Source: Diphasiastrum complanatum
Lineage: Eukaryota; Streptophyta; Lycopodiopsida; Lycopodiales; Lycopodiaceae
Direction: 5' to 3'
DNA length: 64,000 nucleotides
Assembly (NCBI GenBank): GCA_029204225.1
Contig: CM055109.1
Location: forward strand, 20,578,349-20,642,348
Part shown: piece after piece, positions 19,430 through 32,699 of the stretch
Layout: every line of letters begins with the position of its first letter
Position numbering within the stretch: position 1 is the first letter of the stretch
Position numbers and translations under genes: made by a program
Notes under the pieces: generated by a model
Seen by the model: the letters and a program-made list of their open reading frames with translations, nothing else
Database searches by the model: none
Told to the model about the DNA's origin: nothing

Positions 19430-22400
19430 GTACGTATGCATGGCAAAATTGGCAACCAATCAGTTGGAGTCATGGTTGGTGATGGGACAACCCATAATTT
19501 TATCAACTACACCCTAGTCAAGAAACTCAGACTTCCAAAGATACCTAGTGAGCATAGGTATATAGTTTCTTTGGCTAAGGGTGAACACAACAAAATTTGA
19601 GAAACTATGGTAAAGTTAAGTCTTGATGTTCAGGGGTATCAAGATGAAATTAACTTTCAAATAATGCACCTGGATCGCACAGATCTTGTTCTCGGGACTG
19701 GCTCTACAACTTATAGGGCCTTCCCTCCAAAGAAATTATTAGGAGAGCACCCTCAACTTTCAGCGTAATGGCAAGGAAATCCAGTTGCATGGGGAGCATG
19801 ATGTCTGCAGCAGAGCTCTGACCGGGGATAGCGAGCACCAAGTATCAATTCTTTACCGTCTCAAGTAAATAAATTAGAAACTTTATTGTCTGAATTTGAA
19901 GATGTTTTTCTTGAAGATTTACTGCATGGTTTACCACCTAGCAGAGACGTAGATCATGTTATAAACCTAGTACCTGGCACAGCACCTGTTTCCAAACCTC
20001 CATATTGGGTTAGCCGATCAGAGGATAGAGAAATAACTAGGCAGTTATTAGATTATCTTAGGAAAGGCCAAATTCAGACCTGTAGTTCACCATGGGCATC
20101 ACCAATGGTTTTGGTGAAAAAGGAGGAGTGGTCGATGCGTCTTTGTGTAGATTACAGAGTCCTCAATAAGGTCACAATCAAGAATAAGTATCCAATGCCT
20201 CGAGCAAACAAGTTGTTTGATCAACTCAATGGGGCTAAGTATTTTAGTAAAATAGACCTCAGATCAGGATATCATCAGGTCAGTATAAAAGCGGAAGATG
20301 TCCCGAAAACAACTTTTAGGACTCATCACGGCCATTATGAGTTTAAGGTGATGCCATTTGTGCTCACCAATGCTCCAACTACCTTTATGGCGCTGATGCA
20401 CAGTGTCCTCAAACCATACTTAGGCAAGTTCATAGTCGTATTTTTAGATGACATCCTTGTGTATAGCAAGTCAAGCAAGGAGCATCTAAAACACCTTAGA
20501 AAAGTGTTCTGGCTACTCAAGAAGCGTAAGCTTTATGCTAAGAAGCCTGAGTGTGAATTCTTCGTTGAAGAAATAGCTTATTTGGGTCACATTATCTCAG
20601 CAGATGGGATTGAGATGGACCCCAATAAGTTGGACGAGACCTCAAAATATCTCTGACCTACAAGTCTTTCTAGGCTTGTCGGGATATTACAGCCAATTTG
20701 TCAAGGAATATGTTTAGATAGCAGTTCCTATGACAAATCTTCTTAAGGGGAAGGGGAAGGAGTTCATATGGGAGTTCGCACAACAGGAGAGCTTTGATGC
20801 TCTCAAAACAACCATAGCTACGGCACCAGTTTTAAAAGCTGTCGACCCCAATCAGCCATTTGTGGTCGAAACAGATGCCAGCGACTTTGCAGTTGGTGTT
20901 GTACTAACTCAAAATGGACAACCAGCTACGTTCAAAAGTAAGAAACTCGAACCAGCACAAACTAGGTATAGTGCCTATGAAAAGGAACTCTTTTCTATAG
21001 TACATGCCCTTAAGACTTGGGGCATTATTTGTATGGTGCCGACTTTGAGATCCTGACAGACCATGAAAGCCTTAGGTACCTTTGCAATCAGCCCGAGCTC
21101 AGAGGTCGGAAAGCTTGTTGGGTTGAGTTAAGGCAAGAGTTTGATATGTCTATCAAATATAGACGAGGCAAGTTCAATACAGTAGCAAATGCCCTCAGTA
21201 GAATGTCTATGATAAACGAGCTGAGTTTTACTCATATTCACGAGTCCTTGAGGGGGAAGTGTCATCATGATGCTTACTTCTCCACCATCTGGAGGTCAAT
21301 CTAGAGTGGACAGTTACAGACTTTGGAACCAGATCTCAGGGCTGGTGCCAGTTCATCCAAACAAACGGCAGCTTCTGTTGAGGATGATGAGTTCGAGTAT
21401 ACGTCAGATGATGTTGAGGGCTCAAAGTCTGTATTACCCAAGCAAACCCCAGTGGTTGAGGGTCAGTTGACTCAAGGATTTAAATGGAAACAATATTCCA
21501 TTCAGGATTCCCCAGTTCAGAGGATTATAGGCAGCATGTCCTATATGAGTGTCATGACAGTCCTAGTGAGGGGAACCTAGGCAAAAGACTTATGAGCTTC
21601 TTCGGGCAATTCTTCTAGCCTAGTATGAGAAAGGACGTCCAACAGTATGTACTTGGTTGCCAGAAGTGTTAGGTTAATAAAGTAGAGTCTTAGAGCAGGA
21701 GGGCTCCTATAGCCCTTAGATATATGGGAATGTATTTCCATGGATTTCATAGTGAACCTGCCTAAGACCCAGAAGGGTCATGACGCTATTTGGCTCACAG
21801 TTGATCAGTTGACCAGAATGGCCCACTTTATTTCGACAAAAACAACCGTCAGAGCTCCAAAGTTAGCAAGGTTGTTTATAGAAGGGCTATTTAAATTATA
21901 CAGTCTTCCTTTCGGCATAGTCAACGACTGGGACAGTAAGTTTTCCTATAACAGTATCAAACATTCAGCAACGGGATACAGCTCATTTATGCTAATGTAT
22001 GGTTTTTAGCCACGCTCCCCCACGGCTGTGGGGTTTAAGCATGAAAAAGTTGAAGCAGCCAGAAACTTTTTAGACCTAAACCAAATGATAGAACACGCTA
22101 AGTGTAGCATCAAGCAATCCCATAGTCGTGCCAGGCATTATGCAGATCCGCACAGATGGGATGTGTAGTTCTCTCCTTGTGGAAAAGTCTACTTGCGAGT
22201 CCCAGTTGACTCTAAAACCCTCAAAATAGGAGTGTGGTTCGTTTACCATTAGCAGGAAACTTGGCGAAGTCACCTACGAGCTAGAACTCCCACCACAGTA
22301 GCAAGGCTTTTCCAGTTTTTCATGTAAGTCAGTTACGAAAGGCCTTAGCCAGATCAGATAATATGGTAGGCGACAATGTTCTAGTTCCCCCATTGGATTC

Positions 22401-22553
22401 TCAACAACTTTCACATGAGCCAGAGGAGATTCTTAGTGGTAGAGAGATGCAAACCCGTCGTAGAGAGATGCAAACTCGTCATACTCTATACCAAGAATAT
22501 CTAATCAAGTGGAAGGATCAGCCTGTTGAGAATGCCACCTGAGTGCACATGAC
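19430..22553 (+). pseudogene. Ty3/gypsy (chromovirus) pol: PR, RT, RNase H, integrase, chromodomain
   Basis: A protease-like THNFIN segment lies near 19490, where the usual D-T/S-G triad reads G-D-G. The reverse transcriptase is open from 19886 to 20656 and keeps [10 protein letters not shown] and [10 protein letters not shown]. RNase H follows at 20670-21200 (VETDASDFAVG, then ILTDHESLRYL in a shifted frame). The integrase core at 21738-22009 keeps MDFIVNLPKTQ and the second Asp (IVNDWDSKF) but jumps straight to IKHSATGYSSFMLMYGF, losing the third acidic residue. Near 22430-22545 a chromodomain remnant (EYLIKWKDQPVENAT) is seen, with a small duplicated AGAGAGATGCAAAC. Chromodomains steer integration toward heterochromatin. 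It cannot be active. Confidence 0.9.
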
Positions 22554-22558
22554 AATTT

Positions 22559-22570
22559 TGGTATCAGAGC
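22559..22570 (+). other. Primer binding site, initiator Met tRNA type
   Basis: TGGTATCAGAGC is the standard plant initiator-Met primer site. Here it follows the chromodomain remnant within about 10 bases, with no LTR end between. It thus marks the start of another element fused to the gypsy remains. Confidence 0.7.
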
Positions 22571-24030
22571 ATTAGATCCTTTCCCCATCAGATTTGGTGG
22601 TTTTTTTCTATTTTTAGTAGAGTTTTTCTACTAGTTTCTTTGTTTTTCAATTTCTAGAGTGTTTCGTAACGAGCTTTATATCTATACTTTGAGGTGTTGC
22701 ATCTTTGGTTTGTGGGTCAGACTTTCTCTCCCATTGCCTAGATGCTGGTGGTAATTTGGATTGCACGATGAATCAACATTCACTTCCTGCAGAAATAGGA
22801 GGTCAGGGAAAAGTTGTTGCAGCTAGCAAAAAGTAGCAAAGAGCCTGGTTCTGAAGGCCAATATTGCACTCCAAAATAAAAAAATTCTGGTTCCAGGCAT
22901 TGCACTACAAAATAAAAAGCATGTGATCTTGACCAAAAAAATATGATATTTGTTGCCTATTCTCTATGGGAAGCCAGCATTTGCCCAAAAACTTTCCATT
23001 GCAGGCTTCTGGTAGTCTGATAAGATATAAAATATTCTCCACTGTTTTCTGGAGTAAAATTGTGTTCTTTGCATTTTTATATCAGTGCATTGTGAGAAAC
23101 ACCCTCACATAGTTAGTCAAGTCATTGTTTATTTGTATTGCTTGGTAATTTTGTAATGTCTTAAGAAAAAAACTTGTTACCTTGCTCATGCATCAAACAA
23201 AGTGGATACAAACTGTGCACAACATACGGTAAAAACTTTGGCAACAAGGGAATGAATTTGGAAATTCTCCCTGAGAATAGATGTCTTGTAAACTTATCCT
23301 CAACCCTGATATTTAGAAGGAGATTGATTCTTGTCTCATTGTTTACCACAATGGAATATTTGTTATGAAAAATTCACATACGACTAGCCTTACAAATCAA
23401 GCACAACATTTCTGTGATGTCTGACTCATGTCAAAACTTTATGAAGCAACAAATGTCCCCTTGCTACAGTTAACAATGTCCAATGTTGGCCTTGAGAGTG
23501 AGAATAACATCTTTAGTAGGATGACATGGTCTGAATCCCTTAGCATGGAGCTTGTGATCATATTTCTCTACTCAAGAGTCATCTCATCTTATATAGCTTA
23601 TCTAAATTCATAATGTTATGGTAGTTATTTGATAACTTCGGGTCGCCATCGTTGTGGATTTGTGGTGGATAATGTTAGTGCACCATTAGTATGAAATGCC
23701 AAACATCACTACGGTATTAAAATAATCAACAAATGAGGGGCTATCTTATTTAGATCACATTGACTCAAGCAAATTTATTTTCTCAATAGCTTCATGCACA
23801 ATAAAAGGTTGAACTATGACGGCTTGGGGTTAAGTTCATTTCCAAATCCACACTCCCCACCCCATATTCCCTACTTCCATATTTCCAACCTTTTGCATTC
23901 CCATTTTTTAGATATAGTATTTCTAGATCTAAGAGATATTGTTGCTTTCTTGTGAGGTCTACGGTGAGACTGTTGGATTTCTATGCTCAGGACCAAATCC
24001 ATTCAGTAATGAGCATCTTAAAAAATTTTG
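22571..24030. other. No gene recognised
   Basis: The first 250 bases are T-rich and could be the leader of the element primed at 22559. The rest is AT-rich with short open frames lacking motifs. No second LTR or gag follows. Confidence 0.5.
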
Positions 24031-24348
24031 ACTCAACCGACAAATCTGAGGAAGCCGACAAATTTGAGGCAACCAACAAATCTGAGACAACCAACAAATT
24101 TGACTTAGCCGACAAATCTAAAGCTACCAACGAATCTGACTCAACCAACAAATCTGACTCAGCCGACAAATCTGACTCAGCCGACAAATCTGACTCAGTC
24201 AGCAAATCTAAGGCAACCAACAAATCTGACTCAGTCAACAAATCTGAGGCAACCAACAAATCTGACTCAACCAACAAATCTGATGAAGCCGACAAATCAG
24301 ACGAAGCCGACAAATCGGACCAAGCCGACAAATCTGACTTCGTCATCA
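24031..24348 (+). repeat. 18-bp minisatellite, open in both strands
   Basis: About 17 units of an 18-base repeat (ACCAACAAATCTGACTCA type) lie end to end just left of a copia LTR. The plus strand encodes hexapeptides of the form (T/A)(N/D)KS(D/E)x; the minus strand is also open, with SDLS and SDLL repeats. The enclosing plus frame runs from 23952 to 24446 and reads into the LTR. It may be a decayed low-complexity gene or a repeat that is open by composition alone. Confidence 0.8.
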
Positions 24349-24354
24349 AGGAAA

Positions 24355-24755
24355 TGTTGATCCAAGACTTTATGGCAGTTCACCTACTTGTACATAATCT
24401 ATATTACTTAAAAGGCGATTACCAACTACAAGGCGGTTGTAATTAATTAAGTAGGTAGAAAAGCACTGGCCTGAAAGACTTGAAAATATCTTGTAAATAA
24501 ATATCTTTTTGGTTAGTTATCTATAAAAGACGAAAGCTCTAAAATATTTGCGACTCACTGAATTGTGCGCAACTTCACGCCCATGTACTCACCTTCGGAT
24601 TTTTATCATGAGCACATATTTTTTCACACTACTAGTTTGTTTTATTAGAATATTACTGTTGTTTATACATCTTGATTATTGCTGGTAACTGTTGCACTTT
24701 CGATCTACAACTGTCCATTGTTCTACTTCCGTTGCTATCCCACTTATTTCCAACA
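24355..24755 (+). repeat. 5' LTR of copia element C1
   Basis: The 401-bp stretch starts TGTTGA and ends CAACA, inverted ends typical of plant copia LTRs, and is followed without a gap by the primer binding site. A TATA-like CTATAAAAG lies near 24521. No matching 3' LTR was found; the element is cut off near 27850. Confidence 0.85.
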
Positions 24756-24767
24756 TGGTATCAGAGC
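24756..24767 (+). other. Primer binding site of copia C1
   Basis: TGGTATCAGAGC, complementary to the 3' end of initiator Met tRNA, abuts the LTR end exactly. Confidence 0.92.
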
Positions 24768-24904
24768 GGGTGATTTAGTAATCTGCATTTCTATTGTAGG
24801 TTATCAGTCTTGTTTCTACCAAGACATCGTTCATTAACAAGTGCACTGCCAACAATATTCTGATATCGTTGTTTCTACCAACGATCTATCACTCTATACC
24901 AGAA

Positions 24905-25720
24905 TGGATATATCTCTCTGATCAACAAACTCGATGGAGATAACTACCATCTCTGGAAGTTCAAGATGACAATAGTTTTACTTGCCAAAGAACTGTGGGA
25001 CATAGTTGATGGCACAGAGGTTAAGCCAGAAGGTGATGCAGCCATCATCACCAAATGGAGATTGAGAGGTGGCAGGCACTCGCCATGATTACTCTCAATA
25101 TCAAAGACTCTCAAATCAACCATATACGAGCTGCTCATACTGCTAAGGATGCAAGGAATATCCTAGCAACTCTTTACGATATCAGGGACGTCACTTCCAA
25201 ATTTCATTTGAGGAAGAAATTATTTACCCTGAGAATGTTTGATGTAGATAGTATTTTGAGTCATCTCAACACCTTAAAAAATCTTATGGAGCAGATGACT
25301 CCAACTAGCTCAGTCATCGAAGATATCGATGTTGTTATGACTCTATTATGGAGTCTACCTGATGCCTATGAAAATTGGGTCATGGCAATTTTGACCCGAG
25401 CATCTCACTCTATCAAGAGTAATTTTGATGCTACTACAAGAGGAGATCAGAAATAACTGCATCTACCTTAGGCTCGGGATCGGATCCTCAAGCTCTATAT
25501 TCTAAAAGAAATCAGAAGTTTAGATCCAAGAGATCTACACAGTTAGATTATCCTGACAAGAAGAGCAACATGTAGCAGCCTGTACCAAAATAAAGCATCA
25601 ACTTTAGAGCCTTCATCATTTCAACAACGACAGAAGCTATTCTGTAAATACTGTAAGAGGACTGGTCATCTCATCAAGGACTGCCAAACTTTGAAGTACC
25701 ACAACGAGAAGAAAAAGTAG
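24905..25720 (+). pseudogene. Copia C1 gag
   Basis: The start INKLDGDNYHLWKFKM is typical of the UBN2-type gag of copia elements. A capsid helix region follows (KDARNILATLYD, FHLRKKLFTLRM). A CCHC zinc knuckle (CKYCKRTGHLIKDC) lies near 25641-25683. The frame changes near 25060, and stops lie near 25455, 25573, 25592 and 25719. It once packaged the element RNA; this copy is dead. Confidence 0.9.
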
Positions 25721-27845
25721 TTCCAACAACAAGCCAATATTGTTACAACTAGTCACTTGATCCAGCAACAAGAGAAAGATGAAACTGCCTTTATGACCAA
25801 GGTTGGAGAACATCAGGATATCGACTCCTAGTACTTGGACTCATGAGCAACTCAACATATGACTCACCATCGAGACTAGTTCCAATGCTACAAGCCATTC
25901 ACCCATTCAAGAGTTGTGCCACTTGGAGACAACTCATCTCATTCTATTGAAGGTGAAGGAACAATCAAAGTCAAGTTCCAGAAAGGTGATGTAAAGTTGT
26001 TGTCCAACGTTCTTCATGTTCCTAACCTTACCAAAAATCTGCTTTCGATAAGCAGAATCATTGATTTTGGTCGAAGGGTTGAATTCGATACAGAGGGCTG
26101 CACCATACTCGATAAGTCTAAGAAAGTTTTAGCTTTTGGTAGACGATGTGGCTTTCTTTACAAGTTTAGTCACTGCTACTCGACAAATAGCCAAGCTCTT
26201 CATTCATCCACTTTTGAATTGACTGATATGCTTGGCATTTCAAATTAGGCCATCAAAACTTCAATAGTATTCAGCAAATGTTGATTTAGAATCTAGTGCA
26301 AGATCTTCCTTCTGTCAGCAAACCAACTTCTCCATGTGAAAGCTGTATTATTAGCAAGCATGCTAGAAGTCCTTTTATTTATGATTCAATTCATACTTCC
26401 AAAGATTTTCTTGATCTTGTACATAGCGACATTTGTGGCCCTATGCAGACTGCTTCCACAAGGAGAGCCCTCTATTTCTTAACATTCATTGATGACTTCT
26501 CTCAAAAAACTACTACATATTGTCTGAAGAACAAATCTGAAGCTTTCAAGTTCTTTAAGCAATTCAAGGCATCTGCTGAAAATCAGACCCAGAGAAAAAT
26601 CAAGGCTCTATGTACTGATGGAGGGGGAGAATTCATCTCCACCGAATTCAAGGACTTTTGCAAGGTCAATGGAATACATTAGCAATACACAACCGGCTAC
26701 TCACCTCAGTCCAATGGCGTAGCTGAGAGGAAGAATTGGACACTCATCAAAAGTGCCAAGAGCAAGCTGGCCCATGCCTCTCTTCCAAAGAAATTTTGGG
26801 CAGAAGCTGTTACTATAGCTGCCTATCTAAAAAATCGATCCATCAGGATCAAAACCATCACTCAAGCATATTCGAGTATTTGGATGCATAGCCTACGTTC
26901 AGATCCCTGTTGATCTAAGAAGGAAGCTGAACGACAACAACAGAAAGTCGATTTTTCATTAGCTATTCCCCAGACCACAAAGCATACAAGATCTACAACT
27001 ACAGTCGGAAATCGTTCACCAGTAGAGACGTCATTTTTGTGGAAGAACAATCACTCGACCTCAAGGAAAAAGCTACATCAATTTCCAATCCCAAAGTCGA
27101 CAACTCTGAACTCAGGACTGATCAGCAATTCGACACCGACTCCGACAAAGAATTACACCCTCGATAAGTCGAACCACATTAGAGGATCGAAGTTCAACCC
27201 AGAAGATCGAACCAATCCAGACAGCCTCCATCTTAATTCATGGACGATCCAGTCTGCTACTTTGTGCAAGAACCAAACATTGTTTCAGAGACAATGTCGA
27301 CACCTGATGCTGACCAGTGGAAAGTTGCAATGGACACTGAATTTGATTCTCTCATCGAGAATCAAACATGGACTATTACTGAGCTACCAAAGGATCGAAA
27401 TCCGATTCCATGCAAATGGATATTCAAAGCGATTTATGATGTTGAAGGAAGATTAAATCGATACAAGGCCAGGCTTGTCGCCAAAGGCTTCTCTTAGATT
27501 CTAGATCTGGATTATTCAGAGACCTTCAGTCCTGTTGCTAAGCATGTTTTGATCAGATTACTACTCTCCTTTGTAGCTACAACCGATCTCGAAGTCCGCC
27601 AAATGGATGTCCAGACTACCTTCCTCAACGAGACTATCGAAGAGGAGATCTATATGTCGCAGCCAGAGGGGTACGAGCTCAGGGGCAAGGAGCACCTAGT
27701 ATGCAAAATCCATAAGGCTCTGTATGTCTGAAACAATCACCAAGAGCCTGGTTTCAAAAAATCAATGCATTTCTAATCGAGAATGATTTTATTCCAAACT
27801 CGGCAGACTCGAATGTTTACTTCAAGTCTGTTCCTGTCTATATCA
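25721..27845 (+). pseudogene. Copia C1 pol: protease, integrase, reverse transcriptase (partial)
   Basis: The protease motif is hit by stops (YLDS-stop-ATQHMTHHRD near 25835-25876). The pre-integrase and integrase parts follow, with LVHSDICGPM near 26417, TDGGGEF near 26616 and VAERKN near 26730. The reverse transcriptase starts near 27320 (KWIFK, KARLVAKGFS) and continues through QMDVQTTFLNE to SNVYFKS, then ends abruptly near 27845 before its YVDD motif. TAG at 26287, 26680 and 27496 each sits where Gln is expected. A minus-strand sister copy at 33535-33889 and 42658-43095 confirms the first. Confidence 0.92.
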
Positions 27846-27849
27846 GTCA

Positions 27850-28027
27850 CATGTACACACTACTCCATATGTCTCAATTAGAGTGTTTGGGTCCTCTCAA
27901 GGTCATTAGTCACCAACAGGCCTCGACGTGGATTAAAATCTAGACGTGACCAATAATCTCGAACACTGGAGGGCCGGTCTACCATATTAGGACTATTCCA
28001 GGTCCTTAATCGAATATGGCCATAACA
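27850..28027 (-). repeat. 3' LTR start of gypsy C with polypurine tract
   Basis: On the minus strand the LTR begins TGTTATGGCC at 28027, directly after the purine-rich GGGAGGAAGAA (28028-28038). Its far end is not defined because it meets the cut copia element near 27850. Confidence 0.65.
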
Positions 28028-28285
28028 TTCTTCCTCCCTTAAACAGGTTCTGTCCTCAGAACGGGAAAAAAAAAACATGAAACTATTCCTTAAGCTTTCA
28101 AATCTTATCCATGAACCATTATTCTTAGTCTGATCTTTCCATCTGAATAAGTACTCAGAGATGCAGCAATTCTTTAATTGCTTGTCTCTACTCATGAATA
28201 CTAATTCAAATTCCAAAAGATGCACTAAATTATAAATCCTCCAACTGGGCTGATCTACTCCAAAACAAAAGTTCATCACCTTCAT
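28028..28285 (-). pseudogene. Chromodomain C-terminus of gypsy C
   Basis: The minus-strand frame reads ELVFMSRDKQLKN, then ISEYLFRWKDQTKNNGSWIR, then RSEDRTCLREEE just before the LTR. The YL-RWK and the later Trp fit the chromodomain found at the end of chromovirus integrases. The frame then runs on into the LTR to 27878. Upstream parts are unreadable. Confidence 0.7.
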
Positions 28286-31209
28286 GTAATCCTAATTACA
28301 TGTAATCCCAATTACATGAAATACTGGGTGATTTTAGTTTATTTCAGAAATCAAATCCAAAAGCTAAAGAAATTCCATGTCAATTTCTTGTAGAAAATAA
28401 TGCTTCTTGGTACAAATATTCTTAGAATATCCAAATATTCTAAAATATCACAATTCAATCATCTAAAATCTCTAGGAGATCCATCAAGTCTCAGACAATC
28501 ATAACTCAAACCAGAGTACTGCAATTACTCTAATGAGTTAACAGCTCCATTTCTAGCATCATATGCAAGAAATCAGCATCTATCCGTATCTTAATAGATG
28601 TATCTGTCTCCTATAAAATTGGAGATATAGACTGAACTTTGTATACAAGCACTTATAGACTACAATCTGTAAGATAAGCAAATTCCTCATAAGTAAGCAA
28701 TTACTTAATGAAAATGCATGTGAGATCCATACAATCTCAAGAATGTATGAGAGTAAAGAAATTTAGAGTTCAACCAACAGATTTAAATCCTTAACTCACC
28801 CAATTGATCAAGAATTACTCATTATCTTAAGAATCTTCACATTTTCTTATAATCTTCAAATGATCTTTAAGTATCAGTTTATGATCCGTCAATCATAAAC
28901 ATTTAGAATGTTATGACTCGTCAATCATAATTTCAGGATTCTAAAATCATACTTAATCATTGAAAAATACTGGAGTATATGTACAACATACTACTCAGGA
29001 AATATAAGAATCATTCTGAAATATTTTCTACAAGGAAAATCACTGGATTTCAAGAATATTCTTTCAAGCTAATTCTTATTTGAATTATGAGTTCCAAATT
29101 CAACAATCAACCAAGAAATTAAAGACTATTATAACATTCATCTTTAACAACATAAACTTTATACAATCTCCTAGAACAACATCTAGAGATTTCAAAGTTT
29201 TACTGAATTCCCAAAATTCAGTTTACCATTCTTGGCACCATTAGGATCCGGTATCCAATTGAGCTCACTGGGATACTATCACTAATGAATCAAGCCTATT
29301 TCTCAACTGAGAAATACTCATCCAAGAAGTCAGTATCCTATGCACACAATTCGTTAATGAATCTGAATGACTCATAAATTATGTGTCTTACAAGCAATAC
29401 ACACAAAGCAAACAGTTCCGGTGAATTTTCTTCACATTGTCCGTTTTACCAATTAACTTCCACAAGAGTAAGTCAACTACTCAAGCTAATTGCTCATGAT
29501 TTAGAAATCTTAAATGTCTAGGTGCAGATCTCAATTGTACATGTACAATACCACATTCAGACCCATATCCAAATCACTTATAAGTTAACCTATAGATCTA
29601 TCAAAACAGATCTGTTAACTCTCCAAGTAATTGCCAAACACAATACTTGATCATATGTCTATGTTCCTCAATTAGGTTAAGTGTACCAGATAACCTTAGT
29701 AACCAGGAATACATAGTAGATCCACACAAGATTAATCGTGCACATATGAGAAAAATCTCACTATGACCCAATACATAAACACATATGTCCTTATCTGGCA
29801 GATTCTTCCAAAATCCGCATATGTTACTCACATATCTCATTGAAAATCTTGTGACTCAGCTACAGAAGTTTCTATTTCTCTTGAGTAAATAACATATCTG
29901 GGAAATCTCTGAAGTGAATAATTCCACATCACAAGTTTTCCAACCATCATACTTTTATCAACAAAATTCTTTCAATCATTCAACCTACTTCAGATCTTAG
30001 TGCACCAACTAAGATTAGGCTGACTTATACAGACATCTTTCGATATAAGATTAAGATTAAAGCTTTATTCTACTGATCCAATCCATAACTAAATGGTACT
30101 TGGTAGCCAAACAATGAACCTTAATTCAATCTTTCCCACTACTTCCCATATTCATGAATATCTCACAGCTCAAAAACTCCCAAATCTCCTCTAGTTCCAA
30201 ATTATTCAAAATAATCACTAGAGATTTTCTCTATTCCATTGGATAGTTCCACCATTGCACACAAACTGGATTCCACAAAAGAAATCTATGCAACTGGTTA
30301 ATCCCATGAAAGTCTTATTCCTATCATTTTCTTCTCCCTCTTTTAAAAGAAATTTCATAATTTCAATCAAAAAGTTCTCAGGAGACAACATATAAGATAT
30401 CAAAGATTTGAAAAAGTCAGTAATGAGTATCCAATACTATTACAACCGGACTTTTTTCTTAAAATCATAAAATATCTTATCCTGAGTCATAGAAATATTA
30501 TTCTCAATAATCGACTATTTAATAGAGATAATAAATTGGGTCCAGGAAGTCTAAATTCCACTTAATCAATTGAAAACATCAATTGATTCTGAGCTATATT
30601 CACAAACTGAAATGGAAGTATGAATTCATATAACTTAAATAGTCCTTCAGAACTTAGTTCTACATTGGAAGGAATTATATAAATCTCAATCCAATTGTCT
30701 CGTATATAAGAAATTTCTAAAAAGTAGAGGTTTCAAATTAATAGAGAAATAGCTTTTAAGGCTTTCTGATTATGAAATACCATCGAGGGATCCGGATCTA
30801 TATCTCATAACCTCTCCAAATACCCTAAATAGGCTTTACCAATGGTTTCAGCTATTAGATTTACAAATAATGCAAATGCTAACCATTGGCCTACAGATCA
30901 TTCTCACACAAGAATTTTCTCTTTGAAATCATTGATGTCCCATACCATCAGTTTTCTCTCCAATAAAGTCCTTTGCTCTTAGATCAATCATCAAAAAATC
31001 AAAAGACTATCTGACCATCCTATATCCAATATAGGATCCGATCTTCAACCATTTTCTAGAAAGATACCACCAATTATTGAATTCTCCATTTCCTTAAGTT
31101 TTCACAGTAGATGACAATATCATCTAAGAATACCACTAGGCATTGACCCCAGTATTCATATACAGTCGAAATGACCTGAGTTTATTCTTCAAAACCAAAA
31201 GGAAAAAAT

Positions 31210-31480
31210 TCAACATAGTTGTAATATACCAATAGATATCCAATATCTAAATCCGAAATGGTACAAGGAATTCAATTCCTTCAAGAAGATCACTAATTGC
31301 ATTATCCGATAATCCAGAGATCTAAAATCTTGATCTGGATTTCCAATACCAGATATGCACATATCTATTCCACCAAATACTGGAGTACCCCCAATTTTGT
31401 TCCTAATGGATCGCAATAATCCATTTACAAAATTGTGATTTAACAAGAATCTGCACATGGCTTTACTGTCACATAAAACA
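31210..31480 (-). pseudogene. Gypsy reverse transcriptase relic
   Basis: The minus-strand frame holds MCRFLLNHN and KIGGTPVFGGIDM, placed as MCxDYRALN and xGATxFSKIDLR are in gypsy reverse transcriptases. Most conserved residues are replaced, so it is only a relic. It agrees in strand with the chromodomain at 28.2 kb. Confidence 0.45.
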
Positions 31481-32699
31481 ACCCCTATGGTTGGTACTAT
31501 CATCCCGAATTCCTACCATTTGAGAGTTACAACTCTTAGGAATAAGGTTCTCATAGTACAAATGTGAACCAAGTGTCATTCTCGTTCCATGTCACAATTT
31601 CCATTAACAAATAGGGTCGACTCATGGTCCTATAGATATTCGAAATAAATTCAATTTAATGAATTCAAAAAACCAGTGGTATGCAATTTTCAAACAAGGA
31701 TTATTAACCAATCCAAATTACACAACATTATCACATTTACCTACACATGTGTCTCATTTTCTTCCTCCCTTAGATTTTTCGGTCACCCGAAAATTCTTCT
31801 AGCGAAGGCCCCGAAAGCTCCATTGACACAAGTAAATGTTAGGCTACTTCCTTTCTAACTACACTAGTTCCATTTTTATTACTTCGTTAAAGTTGCTTGA
31901 ACTTAATGAAAAGTTCATAAAATTTGGTTTTCGGGTATTCTTTGACAATATTCGAAACTCGAATATAGAGCTATGTCTCAAAAATTACGACCTTATTCCA
32001 TTGTTAACTTTAACAAGTATCTGAAAAGCTTAAATTGCCCAATCCTAAAGATCAAAATCATTTAGGATAGGCCTATTGGTGCATCACCAAGTCCAAAAGA
32101 AAGAACAACAAAAATTACCATTTAACTGAGAATATTCCTATTCCAAAGTTAAACGGATAAAAAGCCCAGTACCAAGAAATCAAATTTCCATTTGTCGGGC
32201 ACTAGCCTGGAGAAAATTACCATGAAGAACAGTATTTCTTACCAATCCTAAATCCATGGATCCAATCACATAGACATAGCAGTTAGGATAATAGAATTAT
32301 TCTCCAAAGATTCTTCCGATTAAGGTTAGAAGAATAGGTAATTCATTCTCAACTATCGAATTAGGTAGATTTACAGAAAAACCCTTCCAGAATCGACCAA
32401 AACTTTGATTACATCTATATTTTTGTAAAGGTTTTAGAAAAAATAGGGCTATGCAACCAAAAATTCATTACAAATAGCCATGCATTATCCCAAATGCATT
32501 AAAACCCTTTTGCAAAAATTATGATATCAAAGCAATACATGCACAACTCAGTGAACTAATTGAGGCATGCAAACAACCGGGTCAAAGCCTCCACACACCA
32601 TGCACCCAGTTCACACTTGGGGAACAAGAAGTTAAACAAACTCTTTGCATGGGTTAACAAGGCTTCCCCACTTCTAAACCCTAAGAAGGGTTTCAGAAG

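Larger units (their letters stand above)
24355..27850 (+). mobile_element. Ty1/copia element C1, 3'-truncated
   Basis: LTR, primer site, gag and most of pol are present in the right order. The 3' third and 3' LTR were lost where a minus-strand gypsy LTR begins near 27850. Confidence 0.93.
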
